The translations under genes and the position numbers were made by a program. From the NCBI GenBank assembly GCA_905236935.1, contig CAJOQL010000106.1, positions 1 to 18,932 on the forward strand: a stretch of 18,932 nucleotides of DNA, in the 5' to 3' direction. Positions 7,254 through 14,045 of the stretch are shown piece after piece. The DNA is from an uncultured Bacilli bacterium (lineage in GTDB: Bacteria; Bacillota_I; Bacilli_A; RF39; UBA660). Each line of letters starts with the position of its first letter. Position 1 is the first letter of the stretch. The notes beneath the pieces were generated by a model, which did no database searches, was not told the DNA's origin, and saw only the letters and a list, made by a program, of their open reading frames with translations.

Positions 7254-7272
7254 GGTGGTTGATTGGGTGGTT
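7254..7272. repeat. 12-bp direct repeat pair (arm-type site), right of core C
   Basis: GGTGGTT at 7254-7260 and 7266-7272, starting 107 bp after core C, the same offset as the pair after core A. It lies in the leader of the 129-residue gene and could double as an operator. Spacing is 12 rather than 11 bp. Confidence 0.55.
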
Positions 7273-7288
7273 AGAAAGAAGGTAAAAA

Positions 7289-7678
7289 ATGATTTTAAAT
7301 GATAACACAAATAATGTAATAGAATTATTAGATTATTTTGATACTTTAACCAATATTGATAAATTAAGATTAGGTATTTGCTTAATAGAAAATAAACAGT
7401 TTGATATAGATTTTGATACTAATACTATAACTAATATTTTAAAAAAAGCATTAAGTTTACTTGATATAAATAACTCTAAAGAAATTACTAATATAAATAA
7501 TTATAAACATTTAGTATTTTTTTCAGCCAAGTATATTGAACTAACTGGAAAAGAAAAAAGAAATTTAATAGCTGAATTAATTTTTAACATATATAACAAT
7601 GACTTTAATAATGATAACATTAATAATATTATTAGAGATTTATTAATTTACGAATATATCTACTCAATAATAATATAG
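7289..7678 (+). CDS. Small protein of unknown function
   Basis: 129 residues, Asn/Ile/Asp-rich and predicted largely helical (FDTLTNIDKLRLGICLIEN, then HLVFFSAKYIELTGKEKRN). No signal peptide, metal motif or recognisable domain. The start is well supported by AGAAAGAAGG six bases upstream, and its stop codon overlaps the stem of a strong terminator, so it is probably a monocistronic gene. It is the only plus-strand gene directly following core C, so it could be the first cargo of a third cassette. I do not recognise the family. Confidence 0.72.
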   Translation: MILNDNTNNVIELLDYFDTLTNIDKLRLGICLIENKQFDIDFDTNTITNILKKALSLLDINNSKEITNINNYKHLVFFSAKYIELTGKEKRNLIAELIFNIYNNDFNNDNINNIIRDLLIYEYIYSIII

Positions 7679-7714
7679 CACAGTAAAGATAATAATTTAC
7701 TGTGCTTTTATTTT
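7677..7714 (+). terminator. Intrinsic terminator of the 129-residue gene
   Basis: Perfect 11-bp stem AGCACAGTAAA / TTTACTGTGCT with an 8-nt loop, followed by TTTTATTTTAT on the plus strand. It begins inside the stop codon. Confidence 0.85.
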
Positions 7715-7720
7715 ATATAA

Positions 7721-7736
7721 ATGACATTATGACATT
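7721..7736. repeat. Tandem ATGACATT repeat
   Basis: ATGACATT occurs twice back to back. The 8-bp phase and ATGACA word match the triple repeat at 1934-1957, suggesting the same binding factor acts in both segments. It lies just beyond the end of the regulator gene. Confidence 0.45.
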
Positions 7737-7762
7737 AAATATTACTATGGTACTAAATAAGA

Positions 7763-8215
7763 CTATTTAACAATTTTTTTCTTATCACTTCTACCAAGAA
7801 TCCAATCAGCAGAATAATTACCAAATTTGCAAACTTCAATTAAAAATGCACCTAATATTAAAGTTTTTCCTGTCTCATATGCACTCCATGTTGAATTAGA
7901 TGTATGTAGTCTATCTGCAAAAGTTCTTAAACTTTCATTATAGTCTTTTCTTATTTTAGCCACTCTTGAAGAACATAAATCTATATCTATTTCTTTTGAT
8001 GATTCTATATTAATTCTTTTCCCAGTTAGTCCAAGTAAATAATCAATATTAACTTTATAATAATTTGCTAATTGATATAGTCTTCTAGTTGGAATAATAT
8101 ACTTATTTCTTTCCCATCTTGAATATGCTGAACCACTAACTCCTAATTTACTTGCAAGTTCCTTCTTTGTTAAATCATTAAGATCTCTTAACTCTTCTAA
8201 CCTATTATTATTCAT
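7763..8215 (-). CDS. Tandem XRE-type helix-turn-helix transcriptional regulator
   Basis: 150 residues from ATG 8215, chosen because AGGTGA lies 5 nt upstream; a GTG three codons earlier is part of that Shine-Dalgarno. Two Cro/C1-type HTH domains follow each other. The first (about 1-58) is LTKKELASKLGVSGSAYSRW then PTRRLYQLANYYKVNIDYLL. The second (about 80-145) is SLRTFADRLHTSNSTWSAYE then SADWILGR. Each has the typical Q/K-L-A and S-x-x-S-x-W/Y-E pattern of the recognition helices, and both end in the DYLLG/DWILG signature of phage-type repressors. It is cytoplasmic, DNA-binding, and probably controls the divergent small gene and/or itself from the 120-bp intergenic region. Such regulators are common on mobile elements. 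Ligand and operator unknown. Confidence 0.9.
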   Translation of the reverse strand: MNNNRLEELRDLNDLTKKELASKLGVSGSAYSRWERNKYIIPTRRLYQLANYYKVNIDYLLGLTGKRINIESSKEIDIDLCSSRVAKIRKDYNESLRTFADRLHTSNSTWSAYETGKTLILGAFLIEVCKFGNYSADWILGRSDKKKIVK

Positions 8216-8288
8216 AGATATCACCTATAAATAATTTTTACATTAAAAAGATTATTATTCATAAAATAGAACAAATTACGAGCATTTA

Positions 8289-8297
8289 TGATATAAT
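8289..8297 (+). promoter_or_regulatory. Extended -10 promoter for the small membrane protein gene
   Basis: TGATATAAT is a perfect TGnTATAAT extended -10 with no good -35 box, as allowed for this class. It lies 39 nt before the start codon, in the divergent region shared with the XRE gene. Confidence 0.5.
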
Positions 8298-8335
8298 ATA
8301 TTATAATAAAATATTTAAAGAAAAAGTGCTCAAGT

Positions 8336-8587
8336 ATGGATTTTTTAGGTTATATTGGATTATCAATAGTTCTTTCAATTATTTATATAGCTATTATAGA
8401 ATTACATAGGGATAGAAATATTGATTTGCAGATTAAAATGGAACTACTAAAATCGGATTATGAAGAAAAATTTAAAGAAAAATATAAAGATCTTATTAAA
8501 GAAAATAAAGAACTTCATAATTACAAAACCTTATATGAACTTACAAAAATTCAGGAAAACAATAAAAAGAGAAAACAAAAATTCTAA
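8336..8587 (+). CDS. Small membrane-anchored coiled-coil protein
   Basis: 83 residues: an N-terminal hydrophobic helix (GYIGLSIVLSIIYIAIIEL, residues 5-23), then a highly charged heptad-like helix (about 25-80) rich in Lys and Glu. The topology would be a single membrane anchor with a cytoplasmic coiled coil. The Shine-Dalgarno is weak, but a good extended -10 lies upstream, and the amino-acid pattern (hydrophobic block then clean amphipathic helix) is unlikely by chance. It diverges from the XRE regulator, an arrangement typical of a regulator and its target. Function unknown; a phage-like accessory or spanin/holin-like protein cannot be excluded. Confidence 0.6.
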   Translation: MDFLGYIGLSIVLSIIYIAIIELHRDRNIDLQIKMELLKSDYEEKFKEKYKDLIKENKELHNYKTLYELTKIQENNKKRKQKF

Positions 8588-9245
8588 ATTTATTACTGAA
8601 AAAATAATAATTATAGAAATAAACGTAATTATATTTATTACCAAATATTAATAAATTAATATTAATTATACAATATTTTTTTAAAATATTTAGTAAAAAG
8701 ACATTAATACTTAATACAAATATTAGTGTATTTAACATTACTTTTAATAATTTTATTATTATTAAATTACAATTATCAATACTAAAGTAGCTTATTTTTT
8801 AGTTAAAATTATAGAACATTTTTTTAAAAATATAAAAATATCTAACGATTTAAATAAGAAATTTGTTAAATAATAATATCAAAAATTGATAAAAATAGTA
8901 ATAATAATTATTAAATTTTAACAAAGTCTATTTTTAAAGTTTAAAAAACATGTCTTAGCCAGCACTGGATAATTACTCCCGCCATTATCCAATTACTTGT
9001 GGAAGACCCCAAACCCCTTTTTTATATATTTATAAGAATTATTAAAAATATAAGCACAACCAAATGGAAAATGCGTTTAACAAAAATTGAATTTTTCAAA
9101 TCTATATCATAATGCTATATATATATTATTAATTAATGTTGTGTCCATGCTATTATCTATAAAAATTAACAAGCAAACTTATAAATATTTATTATATAAA
9201 AAGATTATTAACAACTTATTATTTTATCTAAAAAGGATTATAGCA
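8588..9245. other. Gene-free AT-rich stretch with one structured island
   Basis: Short frames on both strands lack ribosome binding sites and have low-complexity Ile/Asn/Tyr composition, so I call none. The only striking content is the GC-rich hairpin at 8952-9007. Confidence 0.6.
8952..9007. other. GC-rich multi-stem inverted repeat, possible structured RNA or DNA site
   Basis: In otherwise nearly pure AT sequence lies a 56-bp element with nested pairing. GTCTT (8952-8956) pairs with AAGAC (9003-9007), CCA (8959-8961) with TGG (9000-9002), and TGGATAAT (8966-8973) with ATTATCCA (8984-8991) around the loop TACTCCCGCC. T-runs flank both sides: CCCCTTTTTT on plus, ATGTTTTTT on minus. It matches no riboswitch or RNA class that I recognise. 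Confidence 0.55.
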
Positions 9246-9283
9246 CTAAAAAAAGTGAACGGTACATGAAACCAATTCACTTT
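9246..9283 (-). terminator. Intrinsic terminator of the VanX-like gene
   Basis: Minus strand: AAAGTGAA (9283-9276) pairs with TTCACTTT (9259-9252) around a 16-nt loop, followed by more T. It lies about 50 nt beyond the stop codon. Confidence 0.7.
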
Positions 9284-9330
9284 AATTTAAATAAAGAACA
9301 ATAAAACAAATAAATCTTTGTTAATTAATC

Positions 9331-10467
9331 TTATTCTGGTAAAGCACTATGATTTATTGTAAGCATAAATCTACCATTTCCGTTTTTAAAATCTAAACAG
9401 TCTAAATCATTATAATGCCACCATTCACTTGCAAGAGGTGTTAATCCAGCATTTGTGCAATAATCTTGCAGTTTCATAGCACCAATATTATTCTTCATTG
9501 CATCTGTTAATACTGCATTTTTCCAAGCCGTTTTAGAGTGTGAATTCACAGGAGTTATAAATCTGGCAGAATTAATACTTAATTCATGCATTTTAGTTGG
9601 CATTTCATATTCGTCATATTCTATAATATTTTTCACAATATAATTTCCAACATTTATATTTTGAGATTGTTTTATTTTACCTAAACTGACATCTATCGCA
9701 AGTCCCTTTTGATGATTTGAAACTTTTGTTGAAATAAACCAAGTCATTGACCATGGACTTGAAGTTAATCCTTTTCTAACAATTTCATCATGTTCTGATA
9801 AAATATTTAAATTTTTAACTATATTTTTTTGAGTTTCATAAGGTCTATAAGATTCATATATAATTAATGTTTCATTATTATTTAAAGCTATTTTTTGTGC
9901 TATAGCAATTTTTTTAGCCATGTGATATAGTACAGGCATTATATATTCTTCCTTTTCTAATCTAGCATTATATGTATAAGAATTATAAAGTCTTTGATTA
10001 GTTATATTATTAATATTCTTAAAACTTGACTTCATAATTGAAGAATATGAATTAGTATTATTATAAATAATTGATGGTAATATATCTGGCAGATTAATTA
10101 GAGTATAATTTTTATTAATATATCCAAATATATTATTATACTTAATAAATAAAAAATCATTAGTTTCAGATAATATTGTAAAACCATCACCAGCATTTAT
10201 GCTAGTAATAATAACACCATTTGGATCAATCAAATCGGTATCTAATGCTGCATAACCACTAGATCCATTAATCGGTAACTCAAATTCTCCATTATACTCT
10301 TTATAATTATTTGATATATTCGGACCACCATTGTATTCTTTTTGAGCAATAGTAGATACATTGATATTATTTTCAAAAGCTCTACTATGAGTTCTTGAAA
10401 CTATCCAAATGCCAAAGAATATAATTGAAATTGCTGATATAAAAATTGAGCTTTTAACAAATCTCAT
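9331..10467 (-). CDS. Membrane-anchored M15-family D,D-dipeptidase/carboxypeptidase (VanX-like) with SH3-like domain
   Basis: 378 residues. A signal-anchor (VKSSIFISAISIIFFGIWIV, residues 4-23) places the protein outside the membrane. Residues about 68-125 look like a bacterial SH3 domain (GYAALDTDLIDPNG, then FLFIKYNNIFGYIN). The C-terminal half is a zinc peptidase of the M15/VanX type: ESYRPYETQ with the oxyanion-stabilising Arg (R208), the zinc motif SNHQKGLAID (H252, D259; SxHxxGxAxD), and SEWWHYND with catalytic E348 and zinc ligand H351. All expected residues are present. Such enzymes cleave D-Ala-D-Ala dipeptides or peptidoglycan stem-peptide ends, so a wall-recycling or remodelling role is likely; vancomycin resistance is not implied without vanH/vanA. 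AGGGGTGAT precedes the ATG. It is monocistronic, with its own promoter and terminator. Confidence 0.9.
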   Translation of the reverse strand: MRFVKSSIFISAISIIFFGIWIVSRTHSRAFENNINVSTIAQKEYNGGPNISNNYKEYNGEFELPINGSSGYAALDTDLIDPNGVIITSINAGDGFTILSETNDFLFIKYNNIFGYINKNYTLINLPDILPSIIYNNTNSYSSIMKSSFKNINNITNQRLYNSYTYNARLEKEEYIMPVLYHMAKKIAIAQKIALNNNETLIIYESYRPYETQKNIVKNLNILSEHDEIVRKGLTSSPWSMTWFISTKVSNHQKGLAIDVSLGKIKQSQNINVGNYIVKNIIEYDEYEMPTKMHELSINSARFITPVNSHSKTAWKNAVLTDAMKNNIGAMKLQDYCTNAGLTPLASEWWHYNDLDCLDFKNGNGRFMLTINHSALPE

Positions 10468-10499
10468 TACAAATCACCCCTTTTTTGTAAATTGCCGTT

Positions 10500-10527
10500 A
10501 TTATAGCACATTTTTTTAAAAAATCAA
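10500..10527 (-). promoter_or_regulatory. Promoter of the VanX-like gene
   Basis: Minus strand: TTGATT (10527-10522), a 16-nt spacer, then TGC-TATAAT (extended -10, 10508-10500). It lies 32 nt before the start codon. Confidence 0.7.
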
Positions 10528-10565
10528 TTATTTCCTAAAATAGATCTATGTTTATAAAGTAAATC

Positions 10566-10609
10566 TTAAAATAAAAAGTGATAATTTATTTTTAAAATAC
10601 CACTTTTTT
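10566..10609 (-). terminator. Intrinsic terminator of the sigma/anti-sigma operon
   Basis: Minus strand: AAAAAGTGGTA pairs with TATCACTTTTT (11 bp, one G-U) around a 15-nt loop, followed by ATTTTAAG. It lies about 45 nt after the original reading-frame end at 10652, not after the premature TAA, showing where the intact gene used to end. Confidence 0.65.
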
Positions 10610-10651
10610 ATAATTTAAAATCAATAATTATTTTATAATTTTTTCTATTAT

Positions 10652-10858
10652 TTACCATAACATATCTGATTGAAAAGTTAAAGTTATATTATCTTTATCA
10701 ATTTTAGGCAGATTATGTTCTTTAATAACTAATTTAATTGTGTTTCCCACTAATTCAATATATCCACTAATAGTATATTTATTATCAGTTGTAGATACTT
10801 TAAATGTAGCTTCATCGTCTTCAATTGTAATACTGGTATCATTAAAGACATAATTATC
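10652..10858 (-). pseudogene. Severed C-terminal 68 residues of the anti-sigma/sensor protein
   Basis: In frame with the upstream gene, immediately after its TAA. Reads DNYVFNDTSITIEDDEATFK, then KYTISGYIELVGNTIK and IKEHNLPKIDKDNITL, ending SDMLW-stop. This is the missing second half of the third C-terminal repeat (compare NNYRFAETVVTMSGNVGTFS and TEHNLPKLDNNTFML in repeat 2). Spacing is exact, so the break is one nonsense codon with no indel. Confidence 0.8.
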
Positions 10859-13255
10859 TTATAAAAATATTTTAAGTTTTAAATCATTATTAGAAAGTCT
10901 TAAGATAATTGCATTTTTTTCTTCATTAAACGCCTCATCTTCACTTTCAAACCAGCTACCCAAATAATCATTTAAACTATTTATATTTTCTCCCATATAG
11001 AATTCTTTATCAGTATTATATGTTAACATAAATGTATTATTATCTAGTTTTGGTAAATTATGCTCTGTTATTGTTATTTTAACTTTTTTATCTAATAATT
11101 CTATCTTACCACTAACATTATATTTATAGTCTTCTGTATGTGTTGAAAATGTACCAACATTGCCACTCATTGTAACAACCGTTTCAGCAAAACGATAATT
11201 ATTTAGTAAATATAATTTAATTGTTTTAAAATTACTAGTAATAGCTAAATTAGCAGCATTTTGGTCACTATTTCTAGATACTTTTTCATTTTCACACCAA
11301 ATTCCTAAATAATCATTAAAGGATATTTCCTGTTCGAACTCTCTATCAGTATTATATGTTAGCATAAATGTATTATTATCTAGTTTTGGTAAATTATGCT
11401 CTGTTATTGTTAGTTTTACACTTTTATTTAATAATTCAATAGTTCCTTTTACTGTATATTGATTATCATAGGTTGTTGCAGTAAATGTACCAACTCCGCC
11501 ATTCATTTTTATTTCAGTATTTGCAAACTTATAATTATCCATTAAATATAATCTACCGTATATTTTATTATTTGTTATATCAAGAACGATAGCATTTTGA
11601 TTACTATTACGTGATACTTTTTCATTTTCAGTCCATATACCTAAATAATTTTTATAATTAATAGTTTGTGTGAGTAAGGCATTACTATAATCATATAGTA
11701 AATAGAAAACAGTACCATTATTATTTTTATCAAAAAATGATTCAAAAACATAATTGCCTAATAGATATGTACTATGATTTATTGTAGATGATCTAAATTC
11801 AGAAGCAGTATCTATAATTCCTAAATCATTTAAAGCATTCCAACCATAGTATTTGTCAATATCTAAACTATATATTAGATTTCCTTCAAAATCATAACTC
11901 TCATAATAATTATATTTTTCATTTAAAGTTTGATATATTTGACCATCAGGTCTATAATCATATACTCCATCATAAATAAGCATAAATTTATCATCTTCAA
12001 CTTTAAAATTTTCTATATGTTTTGAATTAGTTTTAAGTTTGTTTATTAAATTACCAGTTGCAGTATCGTAAATATATAGATTTTCTAAAGTTGCTACAAT
12101 CGTTCTTTTTTTATTTACATAGTATTTAAAATAAGATCTTCTTTTTTGTGGAATAACTTCTGGTATTTCTATTTCTGATAGTTTATTAATATTTTCGTCA
12201 AATATATATATCTTAGCATTATCAGTTTCACCTAGTCTAGCTATAAATATTAATCCATCATTATAATAAGCGTATTCTATTGATGTATTGTTATCTTTTC
12301 TATATGTAGCATAAGAAGGTAAATCAACTGTATTAACTATTTCGCCATTATCTTTAGATAAATAATAGAATGTATTAAAATATTTAAAAACATAATAATC
12401 TTTACTTTCAAAACCAAACTCTGTAAACTTTTGTCTTTCAAAAGTCTTGCTCCATTTTAAGTTCAAGTCTTCATCATAAAATGCAAGAGTTTCACTTCGT
12501 TTTGCTGCATTATCCTCATTACTAAAACTATCAACTATAAATCCGTTATTTACAATATTAATTCTAGGAGCCCCACCATTTGGACCTACTATCTCATTTT
12601 TAAATAATTTGATTTCTTTTGTATTTAATTCTTTATCTAAGTAAACTATTCCATCTATGCTTTGTCTTGTATGACCATCGCTTTTATAGCCATTTAGTAC
12701 ACCTATAAAGCCATTTTCTACTTCTTGTGGACTATTAATTAATTGATATTTTTCATTAGTTATAAGATTGGAATATATTTTAAATGACAATTCAACATTA
12801 TCATCTCTTTTATTATCACAATCAGATGAAATATTGTATTCGATAATATCGTTTTCTAATCTTTTAACTTCTATATTACCACTGCAATATTTATATTCTT
12901 CATTATTACTCATGAATTCAATGCTTCTTATTATCTTTTTTTCATTGATATTTAAACTTGTAAAGTCTAAGTCATATTTTTTATTAAATTCGTTATACAT
13001 TTCCATAGCATAATTTGCTGTTAAATATTGATTAGATGTTATTTCTGTTTCTACCAGTACTTTATTATTGTTATAATTTTTATATAAGAAAAATCCAAAA
13101 ATAAATGTACAAGCGAATGCAAGTGAAAATGTTCCGATTTTTAACCATAAATTACTTTTCATTTTATCATCCCTTTTCATTTTATAGTTTAATGATTCAA
13201 TTATATATTCATCATTTATATTATTTAATTCATCTAATAAATTATACTTTTTCAA
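10859..13255 (-). CDS. Large membrane anti-sigma-like sensor, third C-terminal repeat truncated by in-frame TAA
   Basis: 798 residues, starting at TTG 13255, which overlaps the sigma-factor stop (TTGA), so the two are translationally coupled. Residues 1-35 (YNLLDELNNINDEYIIESL) resemble the cytoplasmic sigma-binding tails of Firmicutes anti-sigma proteins. A single membrane helix follows (about 36-58), then a long extracellular part. Residues about 180-480 contain repeated strand units such as KIYIFDENINKL and NLYIYDTATGNLINKL, suggesting a beta-propeller (WD/PQQ-like). Three roughly 110-residue repeats end the protein: 533-640, 646-752 and 760-onward, each with NDYLGxW, a middle NYxFA unit and TEHNLPKLDNNTFML. 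The third is cut at KIFL by TAA while its remainder lies in frame downstream. Role by context: holds or releases the partner sigma factor in response to an envelope signal. The signal is unknown. Confidence 0.85.
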   Translation of the reverse strand: MKKYNLLDELNNINDEYIIESLNYKMKRDDKMKSNLWLKIGTFSLAFACTFIFGFFLYKNYNNNKVLVETEITSNQYLTANYAMEMYNEFNKKYDLDFTSLNINEKKIIRSIEFMSNNEEYKYCSGNIEVKRLENDIIEYNISSDCDNKRDDNVELSFKIYSNLITNEKYQLINSPQEVENGFIGVLNGYKSDGHTRQSIDGIVYLDKELNTKEIKLFKNEIVGPNGGAPRINIVNNGFIVDSFSNEDNAAKRSETLAFYDEDLNLKWSKTFERQKFTEFGFESKDYYVFKYFNTFYYLSKDNGEIVNTVDLPSYATYRKDNNTSIEYAYYNDGLIFIARLGETDNAKIYIFDENINKLSEIEIPEVIPQKRRSYFKYYVNKKRTIVATLENLYIYDTATGNLINKLKTNSKHIENFKVEDDKFMLIYDGVYDYRPDGQIYQTLNEKYNYYESYDFEGNLIYSLDIDKYYGWNALNDLGIIDTASEFRSSTINHSTYLLGNYVFESFFDKNNNGTVFYLLYDYSNALLTQTINYKNYLGIWTENEKVSRNSNQNAIVLDITNNKIYGRLYLMDNYKFANTEIKMNGGVGTFTATTYDNQYTVKGTIELLNKSVKLTITEHNLPKLDNNTFMLTYNTDREFEQEISFNDYLGIWCENEKVSRNSDQNAANLAITSNFKTIKLYLLNNYRFAETVVTMSGNVGTFSTHTEDYKYNVSGKIELLDKKVKITITEHNLPKLDNNTFMLTYNTDKEFYMGENINSLNDYLGSWFESEDEAFNEEKNAIILRLSNNDLKLKIFL

Positions 13256-13809
13256 ACAATATATCCCTCACTTTCTAATCTTTCTTTTAATTTTTTTCGG
13301 AGTCTCATTGTTTTAACATTAATATTTGCTTCTGTTGTATCAAACATTTCACTTAGTGATAAACTACTTTCTAAAAAGAAATATTTTTTTATAAACAGAA
13401 CCCTATCATCAACATTTAAAGAACTCAAAAAATCATTAATAATCTTATGTAAATCTTTTGTTTTCATTATATTGTCTATATCGTTAGAATCTTTTATCTC
13501 TATGTCTAAATCATTAATAGATATTTCATTGCTAATATTTCTATTAAGGCGATGCAAATATCTATATTTGTCGATTGATATCTGTCTTACTAATTTACAT
13601 ATATAAGATTTTAAATAAGTTGGTTTATAAGGTGGTATAGTATCCCAAATCTTTAAATATGTATCATTCAAACATTCATTAGCATCATCATTATTAAACA
13701 AAATATTATATGAAATATTTTTTAATAATTCTTCATATTTATCTTTAACTAATAATAAAGAGTCTTCACTATGTTCAAACAATTTTTTTATTATCTCTTC
13801 ATCTTCCAA
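13252..13809 (-). CDS. ECF-type RNA polymerase sigma factor
   Basis: 185 residues from TTG 13809, chosen because GGAGG lies six bases upstream; an upstream ATG (13857) has no ribosome binding site and would run through the promoter-proximal leader. Region 2 is recognisable in DANECLNDTYLKIWDTIPPY followed by KSYICKLVRQISIDKYRY (core binding and -10 recognition). Region 4 is SLNVDDRVLFIKKYFFLESS, then SLSEMFDTTEANINVKTMRL ending in KLKERLE (-35-recognition HTH). Length and the absence of regions 1 and 3 match ECF (group 4) sigma factors. It is encoded immediately before, and overlapping, its probable membrane anti-sigma partner, the usual arrangement. Regulon unknown; the envelope genes on either side are plausible targets but I see no shared ECF-type promoter. 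Confidence 0.9.
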   Translation of the reverse strand: MEDEEIIKKLFEHSEDSLLLVKDKYEELLKNISYNILFNNDDANECLNDTYLKIWDTIPPYKPTYLKSYICKLVRQISIDKYRYLHRLNRNISNEISINDLDIEIKDSNDIDNIMKTKDLHKIINDFLSSLNVDDRVLFIKKYFFLESSLSLSEMFDTTEANINVKTMRLRKKLKERLESEGYIV

Positions 13810-13844
13810 TTTTAACCTCCTATAAACAATAACGTTTATTTTTA

Positions 13845-13879
13845 TGTTATATAACACCTATTCTAAAAAAATTATAGCA
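13845..13879 (-). promoter_or_regulatory. Sigma-operon promoter with a palindromic operator-like site
   Basis: Minus strand: TGC-TATAAT (13879-13871) is an extended -10 of housekeeping type. The perfect 12-bp palindrome TGTTATATAACA (13845-13856) falls just downstream of the expected start site, a position suited to a repressor. Confidence 0.55.
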
Positions 13880-14045
13880 AAAATCAAAATTCTTATAAAT
13901 GATAAAATTTAAAATATAAGATGATTATCACAAAAAATTTTAACAAATAATGAGTTTTAATGATAAATTTAAAGAGTTATATTTGCTTATTTTAAAGATA
14001 TCCTTTATACTTGTATTATAATAAGAGTAAAAAATGAGGGATAAA

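Noticed and set aside
8460..8738. Short frames on both strands overlapping the small membrane protein gene
   Set aside because: No ribosome binding sites, low-complexity composition, and overlap with a better-supported frame.
5198..8791. Shared 11-mer ACTAAAGTAGC at 5198-5208 and 8781-8791
   Set aside because: It is isolated, without similar flanks or symmetry, and too short in this base composition to support a claim.
9087..9269. 60-codon plus-strand frame
   Set aside because: Starts at TTG without a Shine-Dalgarno, runs through the terminator of the VanX-like gene, and has AT-driven Ile/Leu/Tyr/Asn composition.
9331..10467. Vancomycin-resistance gene vanX
   Set aside because: The catalytic motifs match, but the protein is secreted/anchored with an SH3-like domain and has no vanH/vanA or van regulator genes beside it.
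12768..13013. 81-codon plus-strand frame
   Set aside because: Antisense to the well-supported anti-sigma gene.
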